NCBI GenBank assembly: GCA_902797345.1
Contig: CADBSL010000132.1
Span: forward strand, 1-7,681
Source: an uncultured Eubacteriales bacterium
GTDB taxonomy: Bacteria > Bacillota > Clostridia > Peptostreptococcales > Anaerovoracaceae
Reading direction: 5' to 3'
Length of the DNA stretch: 7,681 nt
Part shown: piece by piece, positions 1 to 6,149 of the stretch
How the letters are laid out: each line of letters opens with the position of its first letter
Position numbering within the stretch: position 1 is the stretch's first letter
Made by a program: the position numbers and the translations under genes
Notes under the pieces: generated by a model
The model's database searches: none
Told to the model about the DNA's origin: nothing
The model's input: only the letters and a program-made list of their open reading frames with translations

Positions 1-180
1 TATATGCTGGACCTGAAGAAGATCAATCGGATCCAGCTGGAAGAAGCCGGGATCTCACGGATCCTGGTGAGTGAGTATTGTACAAAATGCAGCGGGAAAA
101 TTTTCTTTTCCCACAGGCGAGATCATGGCCGCACTGGACGGATGGCGGCGGGGATGATCCTTCTCCCGGAGAAGCGTTGA
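1..180 (+). CDS. pgeF: PgeF/YfiH-family laccase-domain protein, C-terminal fragment (5' end outside window)
   Basis: Frame 1 is open from the left edge to a TGA at 178-180 and encodes the last 59 residues of a protein. The segment YCTKCSGKIFFSHRRDHG followed by RTGRMAA matches the conserved C-terminal end of the PgeF/YfiH (Cu-oxidase_4, formerly DUF152) family, in which a Cys-x-x-Cys-like pair precedes an FFS(H/Y)RRD..KTGRM motif. Family members are cytoplasmic enzymes reported to act as purine nucleoside phosphorylase or adenosine deaminase, or to edit peptidoglycan precursors. The catalytic His/Cys residues lie further upstream and cannot be checked here. No terminator is visible in the 39 bases before cmk, so the two genes are probably co-transcribed. 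The family call is from motif recognition; the exact activity is not decided. Confidence 0.8.
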   Translation, partial: YMLDLKKINRIQLEEAGISRILVSEYCTKCSGKIFFSHRRDHGRTGRMAAGMILLPEKR

Positions 181-219
181 CCTGTAAGCATTCACAATAG
201 AAGTAAAGGAGAGGAGCTT

Positions 220-876
220 ATGAGCAATAAACTCATTATTGCGATCGATGGTCCTGCCGGAGCCGGTAAGAGTACCGTCGCGAGGATTATAGCGGAGATA
301 TTTGGCTGTGAATACATCGACACCGGTGCGATGTACAGAGCGATCACATACAAATGTGTTCAGCGGTTGGTGGACATCGATGATGATGATGAATTGAATG
401 AGCTGTTGGACGAGACTACGATCGCCTTCAAGGATAAAAAGATCTATCTGGACGGCAGACCGGTGGAAGAAGAGATCCGTACACCGAAGATCAGCAGCAT
501 GGTGTCAAAGGTGGCGGAGAAGAAACAGGTCCGGGAAATGCTGGTGGAAGCACAGCGGAAGATCGGGGAAGAAGTCAGTGTCGTCATGGACGGAAGAGAT
601 ATCGGCACGACGGTGTTCCCGGATGCTCAGTTCAAGTTCTTCATTACCGCTACGGTGGATGAACGGGCAGATCGCCGGTATAAGGAGCTGATCCAGAAGG
701 GCTATGATGCTTCGAAGATCGAGATTTATACGGAAATCAAGAAGAGAGACGAATACGATACGAACAGATCACTGAACCCTCTTAGAAAAGCATCGGACGC
801 CATTGTCATCGACACAACAAAAAGAACGATCAACGATGTTGTAGATGAGATCTGTGAAAGAATCAGAAGATCCTGA
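220..876 (+). CDS. cmk: Cytidylate kinase
   Basis: This encodes a 218-residue cytoplasmic (d)CMP kinase, which transfers phosphate from ATP to CMP or dCMP in pyrimidine nucleotide synthesis. The P-loop GPAGAGKS is at residues 11-18. The substrate-site motif DTGAMYR is at 34-40, DGRDIGT at 124-130, and the lid/C-terminal signature RDEYDTNRSLNPL at 176-188, followed by A-x-DA. Length matches bacterial Cmk (about 217-230). The start is fixed by a purine-rich Shine-Dalgarno tract at 205-216 (AAAGGAGAGGAG) and by the first residues running straight into the conserved beta strand before the P-loop. The gene follows pgeF by 39 bases and is closed by an intrinsic terminator 10 bases after its stop. 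Nothing is missing from the active site. Confidence 0.97.
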   Translation: MSNKLIIAIDGPAGAGKSTVARIIAEIFGCEYIDTGAMYRAITYKCVQRLVDIDDDDELNELLDETTIAFKDKKIYLDGRPVEEEIRTPKISSMVSKVAEKKQVREMLVEAQRKIGEEVSVVMDGRDIGTTVFPDAQFKFFITATVDERADRRYKELIQKGYDASKIEIYTEIKKRDEYDTNRSLNPLRKASDAIVIDTTKRTINDVVDEICERIRRS

Positions 877-886
877 TACGAACTTC

Positions 887-911
887 AGCGGCTCTTTTGG
901 GGCCGCTTTTT
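887..911 (+). terminator. Intrinsic terminator after cmk
   Basis: AGCGGCTC (887-894) pairs with GGGCCGCT (900-907), giving an 8-bp GC-rich stem with one T-G wobble around the loop TTTTG. A run of five T (907-911) follows directly. It begins 10 bases after the cmk stop. It lies only 28 bases before the fhs start, so it separates the two transcription units or acts as a partial attenuator. Confidence 0.85.
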
Positions 912-939
912 ATATTTCACTGCAATGAAGGAGGAAAAC

Positions 940-2619
940 ATGAGCTATAAAAGTGATATCGAGATCGCTCAGGAAGCGACTATGAAAGTCATCAACGAGG
1001 TGGCGGATGAGCTTCAGATCCCGGCAGATTACGTGGAAAACTACGGGAAGTACAAAGCAAAGATTGATTACAACATTTTGAAGGAGTATAAAGACCGTCC
1101 GGATGGGAAGCTGATCCTGGTGACTGCCATCACCCCGACTCCGGCAGGGGAAGGAAAGACCACCACAACAGTTGGCCTGGGAGATGCACTGTCCCGGCTG
1201 GGTAAGAAATCCGTGATCGCGCTGAGAGAGCCTTCTCTCGGGCCGGTATTCGGCATCAAAGGCGGAGCGGCAGGCGGCGGATATGCCCAGGTCGTTCCGA
1301 TGGAAGATATCAACCTGCACTTTACCGGTGATATCCACGCGGTCACAACAGCCAATAACCTGATCGCTGCGATGCTGGACAATCACATCCAGCAGGGGAA
1401 CCCTCTGGGGATCGACCCCAGACAGATCGTCTGGAAGCGCTGCATGGATATGAATGACCGGCAGCTGCGGTTCATCACCGATGGCCTCGGCGGGAAACCC
1501 AACGGGACCCCGAGAGAAGACGGATTCGACATCTCCGTTGCTTCGGAAGTAATGGCGGTGCTGTGCCTGGCTTCCGACATCACAGATCTGAAGGAACGGA
1601 TCGCACGGATGGTCATCGCCTACACCTATGATGGGAAGCCCGTTACAGCGGGAGACATCAAGGCCCAGGGAGCAGTGGCGGCGCTGATGAAGGACGCCCT
1701 GAAGCCCAATCTGGTCCAGACTCTGGAAAATACCCCGGCCTTCATCCACGGCGGTCCTTTCGCCAACATCGCCCATGGCTGCAACAGCGTCATGGCCACG
1801 AAACTGGCCCTGAAGATGGGGGACTATGTTGTCACGGAAGCCGGATTCGGTGCTGACCTGGGTGCGGAAAAATTCCTGGACATCAAATGCCGGGTTTCCG
1901 GTCTGAAGCCGGATGCGGTGGTCATTGTTGCCACTGCCCGTGCATTAAAACATCACGGAGGCGTAGCGAAGGCAGACCTGAACAATGAGAATATCCCGGC
2001 GCTGGAAGTGGGGATCGAGAACCTGCTGAAGCACGTGGAAAACATCACCCAGAATTTCGGACTGCCGGCAGTGGTCGCCATCAACGAATTCCCCACAGAC
2101 ACCAAAGCCGAAATGGACTTCATCGAACAGAAATGTAAAGAGCTGGGCGTCAATGCGGTCCTGTCCCAGGTATGGGCCAAAGGCGGAGAAGGCGGAGAAG
2201 CGCTGGCGAAGGAAGTGATCCGGGCCATCGACGAAGAAAAGAATGAGTTCCGGTTTACCTATGATACGAATCTTTCCGTCAAGGAAAAGATCGAAGCGAT
2301 CGCAAAGAAGATCTACGGAGCAGATGGCGTGGATTACCTTGGAAAGACCTCCAAGCAGATCGCAGATCTGGAGGCGATGGGATTCGGTGATCTGCCGATC
2401 TGTATCGCCAAGACCCAATACTCCATTTCTGACGACCCCCAGAAACTGGGGCGGCCAAAGGACTTCCGGATCGCAGTGCGGAACGTGAAGCCTTCCGTCG
2501 GCGCCGGCTTCATCGTCGTTTTGACGGGTGATATCATGACCATGCCGGGACTGCCGAAGGTACCGGCTGCGGAAGCCATCGACGTGGATGGCTCCGGAAA
2601 GATCAGCGGGTTGTTCTAA
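940..2619 (+). CDS. fhs: Formate-tetrahydrofolate ligase (10-formyl-THF synthetase)
   Basis: This encodes a 559-residue cytoplasmic enzyme catalysing formate + THF + ATP = 10-formyl-THF + ADP + Pi. It is the entry of formate into the folate one-carbon pool, or an ATP-yielding exit in reverse. The ATP-binding loop TPAGEGKTT is at residues 67-75 and REPSLGP at 96-102. The family signature GIKGGAAGGGY is at 105-115, and the second signature VATARALKHHGG at 330-341 (the fourth position is Ala where Ile or Val is usual). The C-terminal end, near PGLPKVPAAEAID, is complete. I chose ATG 940 over the in-frame ATG at 925 because AAGGAGG (928-934) lies 5 bases before 940 and overlaps codons 2-4 of the longer reading; 559 residues also fits the family (about 555-560). 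It is the first gene of the five-gene one-carbon operon. No convincing promoter is visible between the cmk terminator and this start. Confidence 0.97.
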   Translation: MSYKSDIEIAQEATMKVINEVADELQIPADYVENYGKYKAKIDYNILKEYKDRPDGKLILVTAITPTPAGEGKTTTTVGLGDALSRLGKKSVIALREPSLGPVFGIKGGAAGGGYAQVVPMEDINLHFTGDIHAVTTANNLIAAMLDNHIQQGNPLGIDPRQIVWKRCMDMNDRQLRFITDGLGGKPNGTPREDGFDISVASEVMAVLCLASDITDLKERIARMVIAYTYDGKPVTAGDIKAQGAVAALMKDALKPNLVQTLENTPAFIHGGPFANIAHGCNSVMATKLALKMGDYVVTEAGFGADLGAEKFLDIKCRVSGLKPDAVVIVATARALKHHGGVAKADLNNENIPALEVGIENLLKHVENITQNFGLPAVVAINEFPTDTKAEMDFIEQKCKELGVNAVLSQVWAKGGEGGEALAKEVIRAIDEEKNEFRFTYDTNLSVKEKIEAIAKKIYGADGVDYLGKTSKQIADLEAMGFGDLPICIAKTQYSISDDPQKLGRPKDFRIAVRNVKPSVGAGFIVVLTGDIMTMPGLPKVPAAEAIDVDGSGKISGLF

Positions 2620-2629
2620 TCAGGATCGA

Positions 2630-2653
2630 AGATGGGAGATTGGAGATGGGAGA
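2630..2653 (+). repeat. Direct repeat carrying two Shine-Dalgarno sites before fchA
   Basis: The 10-base unit AGATGGGAGA occurs at 2630-2639 and again at 2644-2653, separated by TTGG (period 14). Each copy contains GGGAG. The first lies 7 bases before ATG 2646 and the second 5 bases before ATG 2658, so the gene has two usable start signals in the same frame. Confidence 0.7.
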
Positions 2654-2657
2654 ACGT

Positions 2658-3278
2658 ATGTTAGATAACACATGCAATGAATTTATAGATGCCCTGGCGT
2701 CAAAGGAGCCGGTGCCCGGCGGCGGTGGAGCGGCTGCTCTGGTGGGCTGCCTGGGGATGGCACTGGGCAATATGGTGGGGAATCTCACCCTGGGGAAAAA
2801 GAAATATGCAGATGTTGAAGCGGAGATCCTGGAGCTGATGGCCCGGGGAAGGGATTTGATGGAACGGCTCAAAGAGCTGGTATCAGAAGATGCCGTTGCT
2901 TTTCGTCCTTTGTCAGACGCCTACCGGCTTCCCTCCGGAACGGAAGAGGAGAAAGCCTTTAAGGAAGAACAGATCCAAAAGGCTCTGCCGGAAGCCGCCC
3001 GGGTACCGATGGAGATCGCGAAGATGTCGGTGGAAGTGATCCGCCTTCAGCATCACTTTGCGGAAAAAGGATCGGTGCTGGCGGTCAGTGATGCGGGCTG
3101 CGGGACGGAATTTGCCCGGGCAGCCCTGAAGAGCGCCCGCCTCAACGTACTGATCAATCTGAAACTGATGAAAGAGGGGCCTCTGAAAGAGGCGATGTAC
3201 CGGGAAATCAACGAGTACACCGAAGAGGGACTGCAGCTGGCAGACCGTATTTATGACTACGTAGAAGAAAGGCTGTAA
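2658..3278 (+). CDS. fchA: Methenyl-THF cyclohydrolase / FTCD_C-family cyclodeaminase (FchA-like)
   Basis: This encodes a 206-residue, mainly helical cytoplasmic protein of the formiminotransferase-cyclodeaminase C-terminal family. In anaerobes, stand-alone members interconvert 10-formyl-THF and 5,10-methenyl-THF, or release ammonia from formimino-THF. The glycine-rich motif PVPGGGGAAALVG at residues 18-30 and the following MVGNLTLGKKKY are characteristic, and the length matches clostridial FchA (about 208). Start choice is uncertain. ATG 2658 (used here) has GGGAG 5 bases upstream and begins MLDNTCNEF; ATG 2646 or TTG 2640 would add 4 or 6 residues. It sits 38 bases after fhs and 10 bases before folD. 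That position supports the cyclohydrolase role over histidine degradation, since no hut gene is nearby. The neighbouring FolD lacks cyclohydrolase residues, which strengthens this reading. Confidence 0.88.
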   Translation: MLDNTCNEFIDALASKEPVPGGGGAAALVGCLGMALGNMVGNLTLGKKKYADVEAEILELMARGRDLMERLKELVSEDAVAFRPLSDAYRLPSGTEEEKAFKEEQIQKALPEAARVPMEIAKMSVEVIRLQHHFAEKGSVLAVSDAGCGTEFARAALKSARLNVLINLKLMKEGPLKEAMYREINEYTEEGLQLADRIYDYVEERL

Positions 3279-3288
3279 GAAAGAGAGA

Positions 3289-4137
3289 ATGAGCACTGAA
3301 TTACACGGGACGCCCGTGGCGGACAAGATCCGCAGCGGGATCGTCGAAAAAATGGCTATGTGCCGTATGAAGGGTGTTGAACCTATGATCGCTATCGTTC
3401 GGGTCGGTGACCGGCCGGACGACGTGGCGTATGAGATCCAGGTCCGGCGTTCCTGCGAGAAGATCGGATTCTCCTATAAGGTCTTTGCATTTCCGGAGGA
3501 TATCACCCAGGCTCGTTTTGAAGTGGAATTTTCCATCATCAACGCGGATCCGACGATCCACGGGATCCTGTTGTTCCGGCCCCTGCCGGCGAGACTGGAT
3601 GAAGCGTATCTGACTTCCCTGGTGGACCCGGAAAAGGACATCGACTGTATGAATCCGGAAAACCTCAGCAGGCTGTTTGTGGGAAGGGAGGACGCTTTTC
3701 CGCCCTGTACGTCGGAGGCAGTCGTGGAGATCCTGAAGTATTATAAAGTGCCGTTGGAAGGGGCGAATGCCGTGGTGGTCAACCGCAGCATGGTTCTGGG
3801 AAAACCACTGGCGCTGCTTCTGCTGAAGGAAAATGCGACGGTGACGATCTGTCACTCCCGAACGAAGGATCTGCCGAAGATCACCCGGGAAGCGGATATC
3901 GTGGTGAGCGGAGTCGGAAAGGCCCGGTACTTCGATAAAACCTGTTTTTCGGAAAAGAATACGATCATCGACGTGGGGATCAACTTCATCGATGGGAAGA
4001 TGACGGGGGATGTGGACCCCAACGCCGCGGAAGTGGCGGCGGCGGTAACTCCGGTGCCGGGAGGCGTTGGATCCGTGACCTCGACGATCCTGTTGAGACA
4101 TGCGGTGGATTCTGCTTGGAGGAAAGCAAATGGATAA
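3289..4137 (+). CDS. folD: FolD-type methylene-THF dehydrogenase, probably lacking cyclohydrolase activity
   Basis: This encodes a 282-residue cytoplasmic enzyme that interconverts 5,10-methylene- and 5,10-methenyl-THF with a nicotinamide cofactor. The fold is recognisable from IVRVGDRP (36-43), GILLFRPLP (92-100), PEKDIDCMNP (114-123), the cofactor loop NRSMVLGKP (165-173), VIDVGINF-type residues, and TPVPGGVGSVT near the C-terminus. Aligned without gaps to E. coli FolD, catalytic Tyr50 is kept (Tyr48) and Asp121 is kept (Asp119). Lys54 becomes Val52 (codon GTC at 3442-3444) and Gln98 becomes Phe96. Those Lys and Gln residues are required for the cyclohydrolase step in bifunctional enzymes. 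The first Gly of the cofactor loop is Asn165. I infer a monofunctional dehydrogenase working with the FchA encoded just upstream. The Shine-Dalgarno is weak (AAGAGAGA), so translation may be coupled to fchA. NAD or NADP preference is not decided. Confidence 0.9.
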   Translation: MSTELHGTPVADKIRSGIVEKMAMCRMKGVEPMIAIVRVGDRPDDVAYEIQVRRSCEKIGFSYKVFAFPEDITQARFEVEFSIINADPTIHGILLFRPLPARLDEAYLTSLVDPEKDIDCMNPENLSRLFVGREDAFPPCTSEAVVEILKYYKVPLEGANAVVVNRSMVLGKPLALLLLKENATVTICHSRTKDLPKITREADIVVSGVGKARYFDKTCFSEKNTIIDVGINFIDGKMTGDVDPNAAEVAAAVTPVPGGVGSVTSTILLRHAVDSAWRKANG

Positions 4138-4960
4138 GAATTTTCTGGCGCCGGGCGAGATCGTTCAGGCGGCCATCGATGCCGGCAAGGCAAAAACAGA
4201 GAAAAGTGTCAGTCAGCTGGTGATCCTGGGGATCCTGGCGGGGGCCTTCATCGCCCTGGCTGCCCAGGGCTCCAATATGGCGGCCTTCAATTTACTGGGT
4301 TCGCCGGAGACCTTCGGGCTGGGCCGGATGATCGCCGGTGCGGTGTTCGCCATCGGATTGATGCTGGTGGTCACCACCGGAACGGAACTGTTCACCGGCA
4401 ATACCCTGATCTGCATCGCTGTGTATGAAAAGAAGGCCACCTTCGCCGGCATGCTGCGGAACTGGATCATCGTTTACCTGTCCAATTTCGTCGGTGCGGT
4501 GATGATCGCCTGGATGATGTCGGTGACCGGGCTGTGGAACAGCGGCGGAGGCGCTCTGGGGGCTGTGACTGTGAACATTGCGGTCAATAAAGTGAATATG
4601 GCCTTTGCGGCGGCCTTTGCAGCGGGCATTCTCTGTAACTGGCTGGTATGTCTGGCGGTATGGATCGCCTGGGGAGCCAACACCATGGCCGGGAAGATGT
4701 TCGTGATCTTTTTCCCGATCTTCCTGTTCGTGACTTCCGGTTTTGAACACAGTATCGCGAATATGTACTATATACCGGCGGGGATCTTCGCCAAAGGAGC
4801 CTTCGGCGCTCACCAGACTGCCGAAGCGCTGGCTTCTCTGAACTGGGGAAGCTTTATCACAGGAAACCTCATTCCGGTAACGCTGGGGAATATCGTGGGC
4901 GGTGTGGTTTTTGTCGGAACCGCTTACTGGTTCACCCAGTATCGGAAATCGAGTAAATAA
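4130..4960 (+). CDS. Formate/nitrite transporter (FNT/FocA) family channel
   Basis: This encodes a 276-residue inner-membrane channel of the FNT family, which forms pentamers shaped like aquaporins and conducts formate or related small monovalent anions. Six membrane segments are apparent, roughly at residues 30-48, 66-83, 111-131, 158-180, 190-204 and 246-268. Family motifs include TGTELFTGNTL (83-93, the omega-loop region), NWLVCLAVW (170-178) and SGFEHSIANM (203-212), which contains the conserved pore histidine His207. NLIPVTLGNIVGG near the C-terminus is also typical. ATG 4130 is chosen because GGAGG (4118-4122) lies 7 bases upstream; an earlier in-frame ATG at 4100 has no such site. It overlaps the end of folD by 8 bases in another frame. 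The neighbouring fhs makes formate the likely substrate. Direction (uptake or export) cannot be read from sequence. Confidence 0.93.
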   Translation: MDKNFLAPGEIVQAAIDAGKAKTEKSVSQLVILGILAGAFIALAAQGSNMAAFNLLGSPETFGLGRMIAGAVFAIGLMLVVTTGTELFTGNTLICIAVYEKKATFAGMLRNWIIVYLSNFVGAVMIAWMMSVTGLWNSGGGALGAVTVNIAVNKVNMAFAAAFAAGILCNWLVCLAVWIAWGANTMAGKMFVIFFPIFLFVTSGFEHSIANMYYIPAGIFAKGAFGAHQTAEALASLNWGSFITGNLIPVTLGNIVGGVVFVGTAYWFTQYRKSSK

Positions 4961-4981
4961 CTCAGTGAATGGGAGGGCGCA

Positions 4982-6013
4982 ATGAAAGCCACCATCAAAG
5001 ACGTAGCGGATCGCTCCGGCGTATCCATCGCCACCGTCTCCCGGGTCATCAACGGAGCGGCGGTGGTCAGTGAAAAATCGAGGAAAAAGGTCCTGAAGGC
5101 CATCGAAGAACTGGATTTCAAGCCCAATCAGGTGGCCCGGAATCTGGTGATGCAGAAAAACACCACCATCGGGATCATCGTCCCTACTCTGGGCAACCAG
5201 TTTTATGGAGGGATCCTGAACGGGATCGAGGATGCATCCAGCGAAATGGGATATGACATCATGCTCTGTACTTCCGGAGGGGACAGCAAAAAAGAAGTCC
5301 GGTATCTGGATGCGTTTGAGGAACGGCATTGTGCCGGGGTCATTATCATGACCCGAAAGCTGGAGAATGAGACCGTTCAGAAAATCAACTCCATGGAGAT
5401 CCCGGTGATCATGATGAACCGGAACACCAGCGGGTTGAAGTGTCCGACGGTTTCCATCGATAATTTTCGGGCGGCCTATGAGGTGACCAACTACCTCATC
5501 GACCACGGGCATACCCGGATCGCTCTGTTCCGCAACAGCGTGGATATCGATGCATTCGGAGTGGAGCAGTACAGCGGTTTTGAACGGGCACTGGCGGAAC
5601 ATGACATCGACATCGACCGCAGCCTGGTCAAATACGGAGAATTCAAGATCCAAAAGAGTTACGAACTGATGAAAGGGCTCATTGAAGAAGGCAATGTCCC
5701 CACCGCCGTCATCGCCACCAGCGATGTGATGGCTATCGGCGTCTGCAATGCTTTGCTGGACAGCGGCTACCGGGTGCCGGAGGATGTTTCGGTGGTCGGG
5801 TTCAATGATATCGAGCTGGCGAAATACTACCGTCCTGCATTGACCGTGATCCATCAGCCCCTGAAAGTCATGGGAGACGAAGCGGTCCAAATGATCATTT
5901 CCATGGACAAAGGGGAAGGCCGGGGGATCATTCCAAACGACGGCCGTACGGTCATCCTTTCCCACCGCCTGATCGAGCGGCAGTCTTCGGGAAAATGCAA
6001 AGAGGCAGAGTAG
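4982..6013 (+). CDS. LacI-family transcriptional regulator
   Basis: This encodes a 343-residue cytoplasmic DNA-binding repressor or activator. An N-terminal helix-turn-helix (residues 4-25, TIKDVADRSGVS then IATVSRVING) is followed by a hinge helix (48-57, with Leu55 in the ARNL position that intercalates at the central CpG of operators). A periplasmic-binding-protein-like effector domain follows from about residue 62. The recognition helix is close to that of CcpA (S-[MI]-A-T-V-S-R). The effector domain ends normally at PEDVSVVGFNDIE and HRLIERQS. Where PurR and most sugar-binding members carry Arg before the x-x-GF motif, this protein has Gln (GVEQYSGF), and PurR's purine-contact residues are not kept. 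It lies 21 bases after the FNT gene with a GGAGG site (4972-4976) and no separate promoter. It is thus the last gene of the one-carbon operon and probably controls it. Effector unknown. Confidence 0.93.
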   Translation: MKATIKDVADRSGVSIATVSRVINGAAVVSEKSRKKVLKAIEELDFKPNQVARNLVMQKNTTIGIIVPTLGNQFYGGILNGIEDASSEMGYDIMLCTSGGDSKKEVRYLDAFEERHCAGVIIMTRKLENETVQKINSMEIPVIMMNRNTSGLKCPTVSIDNFRAAYEVTNYLIDHGHTRIALFRNSVDIDAFGVEQYSGFERALAEHDIDIDRSLVKYGEFKIQKSYELMKGLIEEGNVPTAVIATSDVMAIGVCNALLDSGYRVPEDVSVVGFNDIELAKYYRPALTVIHQPLKVMGDEAVQMIISMDKGEGRGIIPNDGRTVILSHRLIERQSSGKCKEAE

Positions 6014-6024
6014 TGTGATCATAC

Positions 6025-6056
6025 AGGAAGAGCATTCCGCTCTTCCTTACTTTTTT
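6025..6056 (+). terminator. Intrinsic terminator ending the one-carbon operon
   Basis: AGGAAGAGC (6025-6033) and GCTCTTCCT (6039-6047) form a perfect 9-bp stem around the loop ATTCC. TAC and then six T (6051-6056) follow. It begins 11 bases after the LacI-family stop codon and separates that operon from the downstream membrane genes. Confidence 0.92.
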
Positions 6057-6059
6057 GTG

Positions 6060-6097
6060 ATGAATCGCATTCTTTCGTGACTTCTTTTTCGATTCAT
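6060..6097. repeat. 8-bp inverted repeat flanking the -35 region upstream of the mscS-type gene
   Basis: ATGAATCG (6060-6067) and CGATTCAT (6090-6097) are perfect reverse complements separated by 22 bases. The -35 hexamer (6077-6082) lies between them, and the right arm ends inside the extended -10 element. No T-run follows either arm, so a terminator is unlikely. A paired operator is possible but unproven. Confidence 0.5.
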
Positions 6098-6105
6098 GAT
6101 ATACT
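6077..6105 (+). promoter_or_regulatory. Sigma-A-type extended -10 promoter for the mscS-type operon
   Basis: GTGACT at 6077-6082 matches TTGACA at four of six bases. A 17-base spacer leads to TATACT at 6100-6105 (five of six to TATAAT), which is preceded by TGA and so forms an extended -10. Transcription would start near 6112, leaving a leader of about 38 bases before ATG 6150. A perfect TATAAT also occurs at 6115-6120, but its upstream hexamer (TTCATG at 16 bases) is poor. Confidence 0.65.
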
Positions 6106-6149
6106 AAAATGATTTATAATGACTATTTGGATCAGATTGGAGAATAATA

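Noticed and set aside
911..916. TATATT as a -10 element for fhs
   Set aside because: The base positions 16-18 upstream are inside the terminator stem and do not resemble TTGACA; there is no TG extension.
925..939. Earlier ATG at 925 as the fhs start
   Set aside because: AAGGAGG at 928-934 would lie inside that reading and is spaced correctly for ATG 940 instead. The added residues Met-Lys-Glu-Glu-Asn are the translated Shine-Dalgarno.
877..939. THF or other riboswitch upstream of fhs
   Set aside because: The gap is only 63 bases and is occupied by a simple terminator hairpin and the ribosome-binding site. There is no space for an aptamer.
910..1776. Minus-strand open frame of 288 codons antisense to fhs
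   Set aside because: The plus strand carries an unambiguous formate-THF ligase. The antisense product has shadow-like composition and no family features.
4100..4129. Earlier ATG at 4100 as the FNT channel start
   Set aside because: No Shine-Dalgarno precedes it and it lies within folD. GGAGG at 4118-4122 fits ATG 4130, and the family N-terminus starts near there.
4982..6013. Calling the LacI-family regulator PurR, because of the folate/purine link
   Set aside because: PurR purine-contact positions (Arg190, Thr192, Arg196 equivalents) are Asp, Phe and Gln here, so the purine ligand is not supported.
4292..6022. Very long minus-strand open frame (576 codons) antisense to the FNT and LacI genes
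   Set aside because: Its translation is His/Asp/Arg/Pro-rich with no recognisable domain, while both plus-strand genes have clear families and Shine-Dalgarno sites. It is a shadow produced by the codon bias of the real genes.
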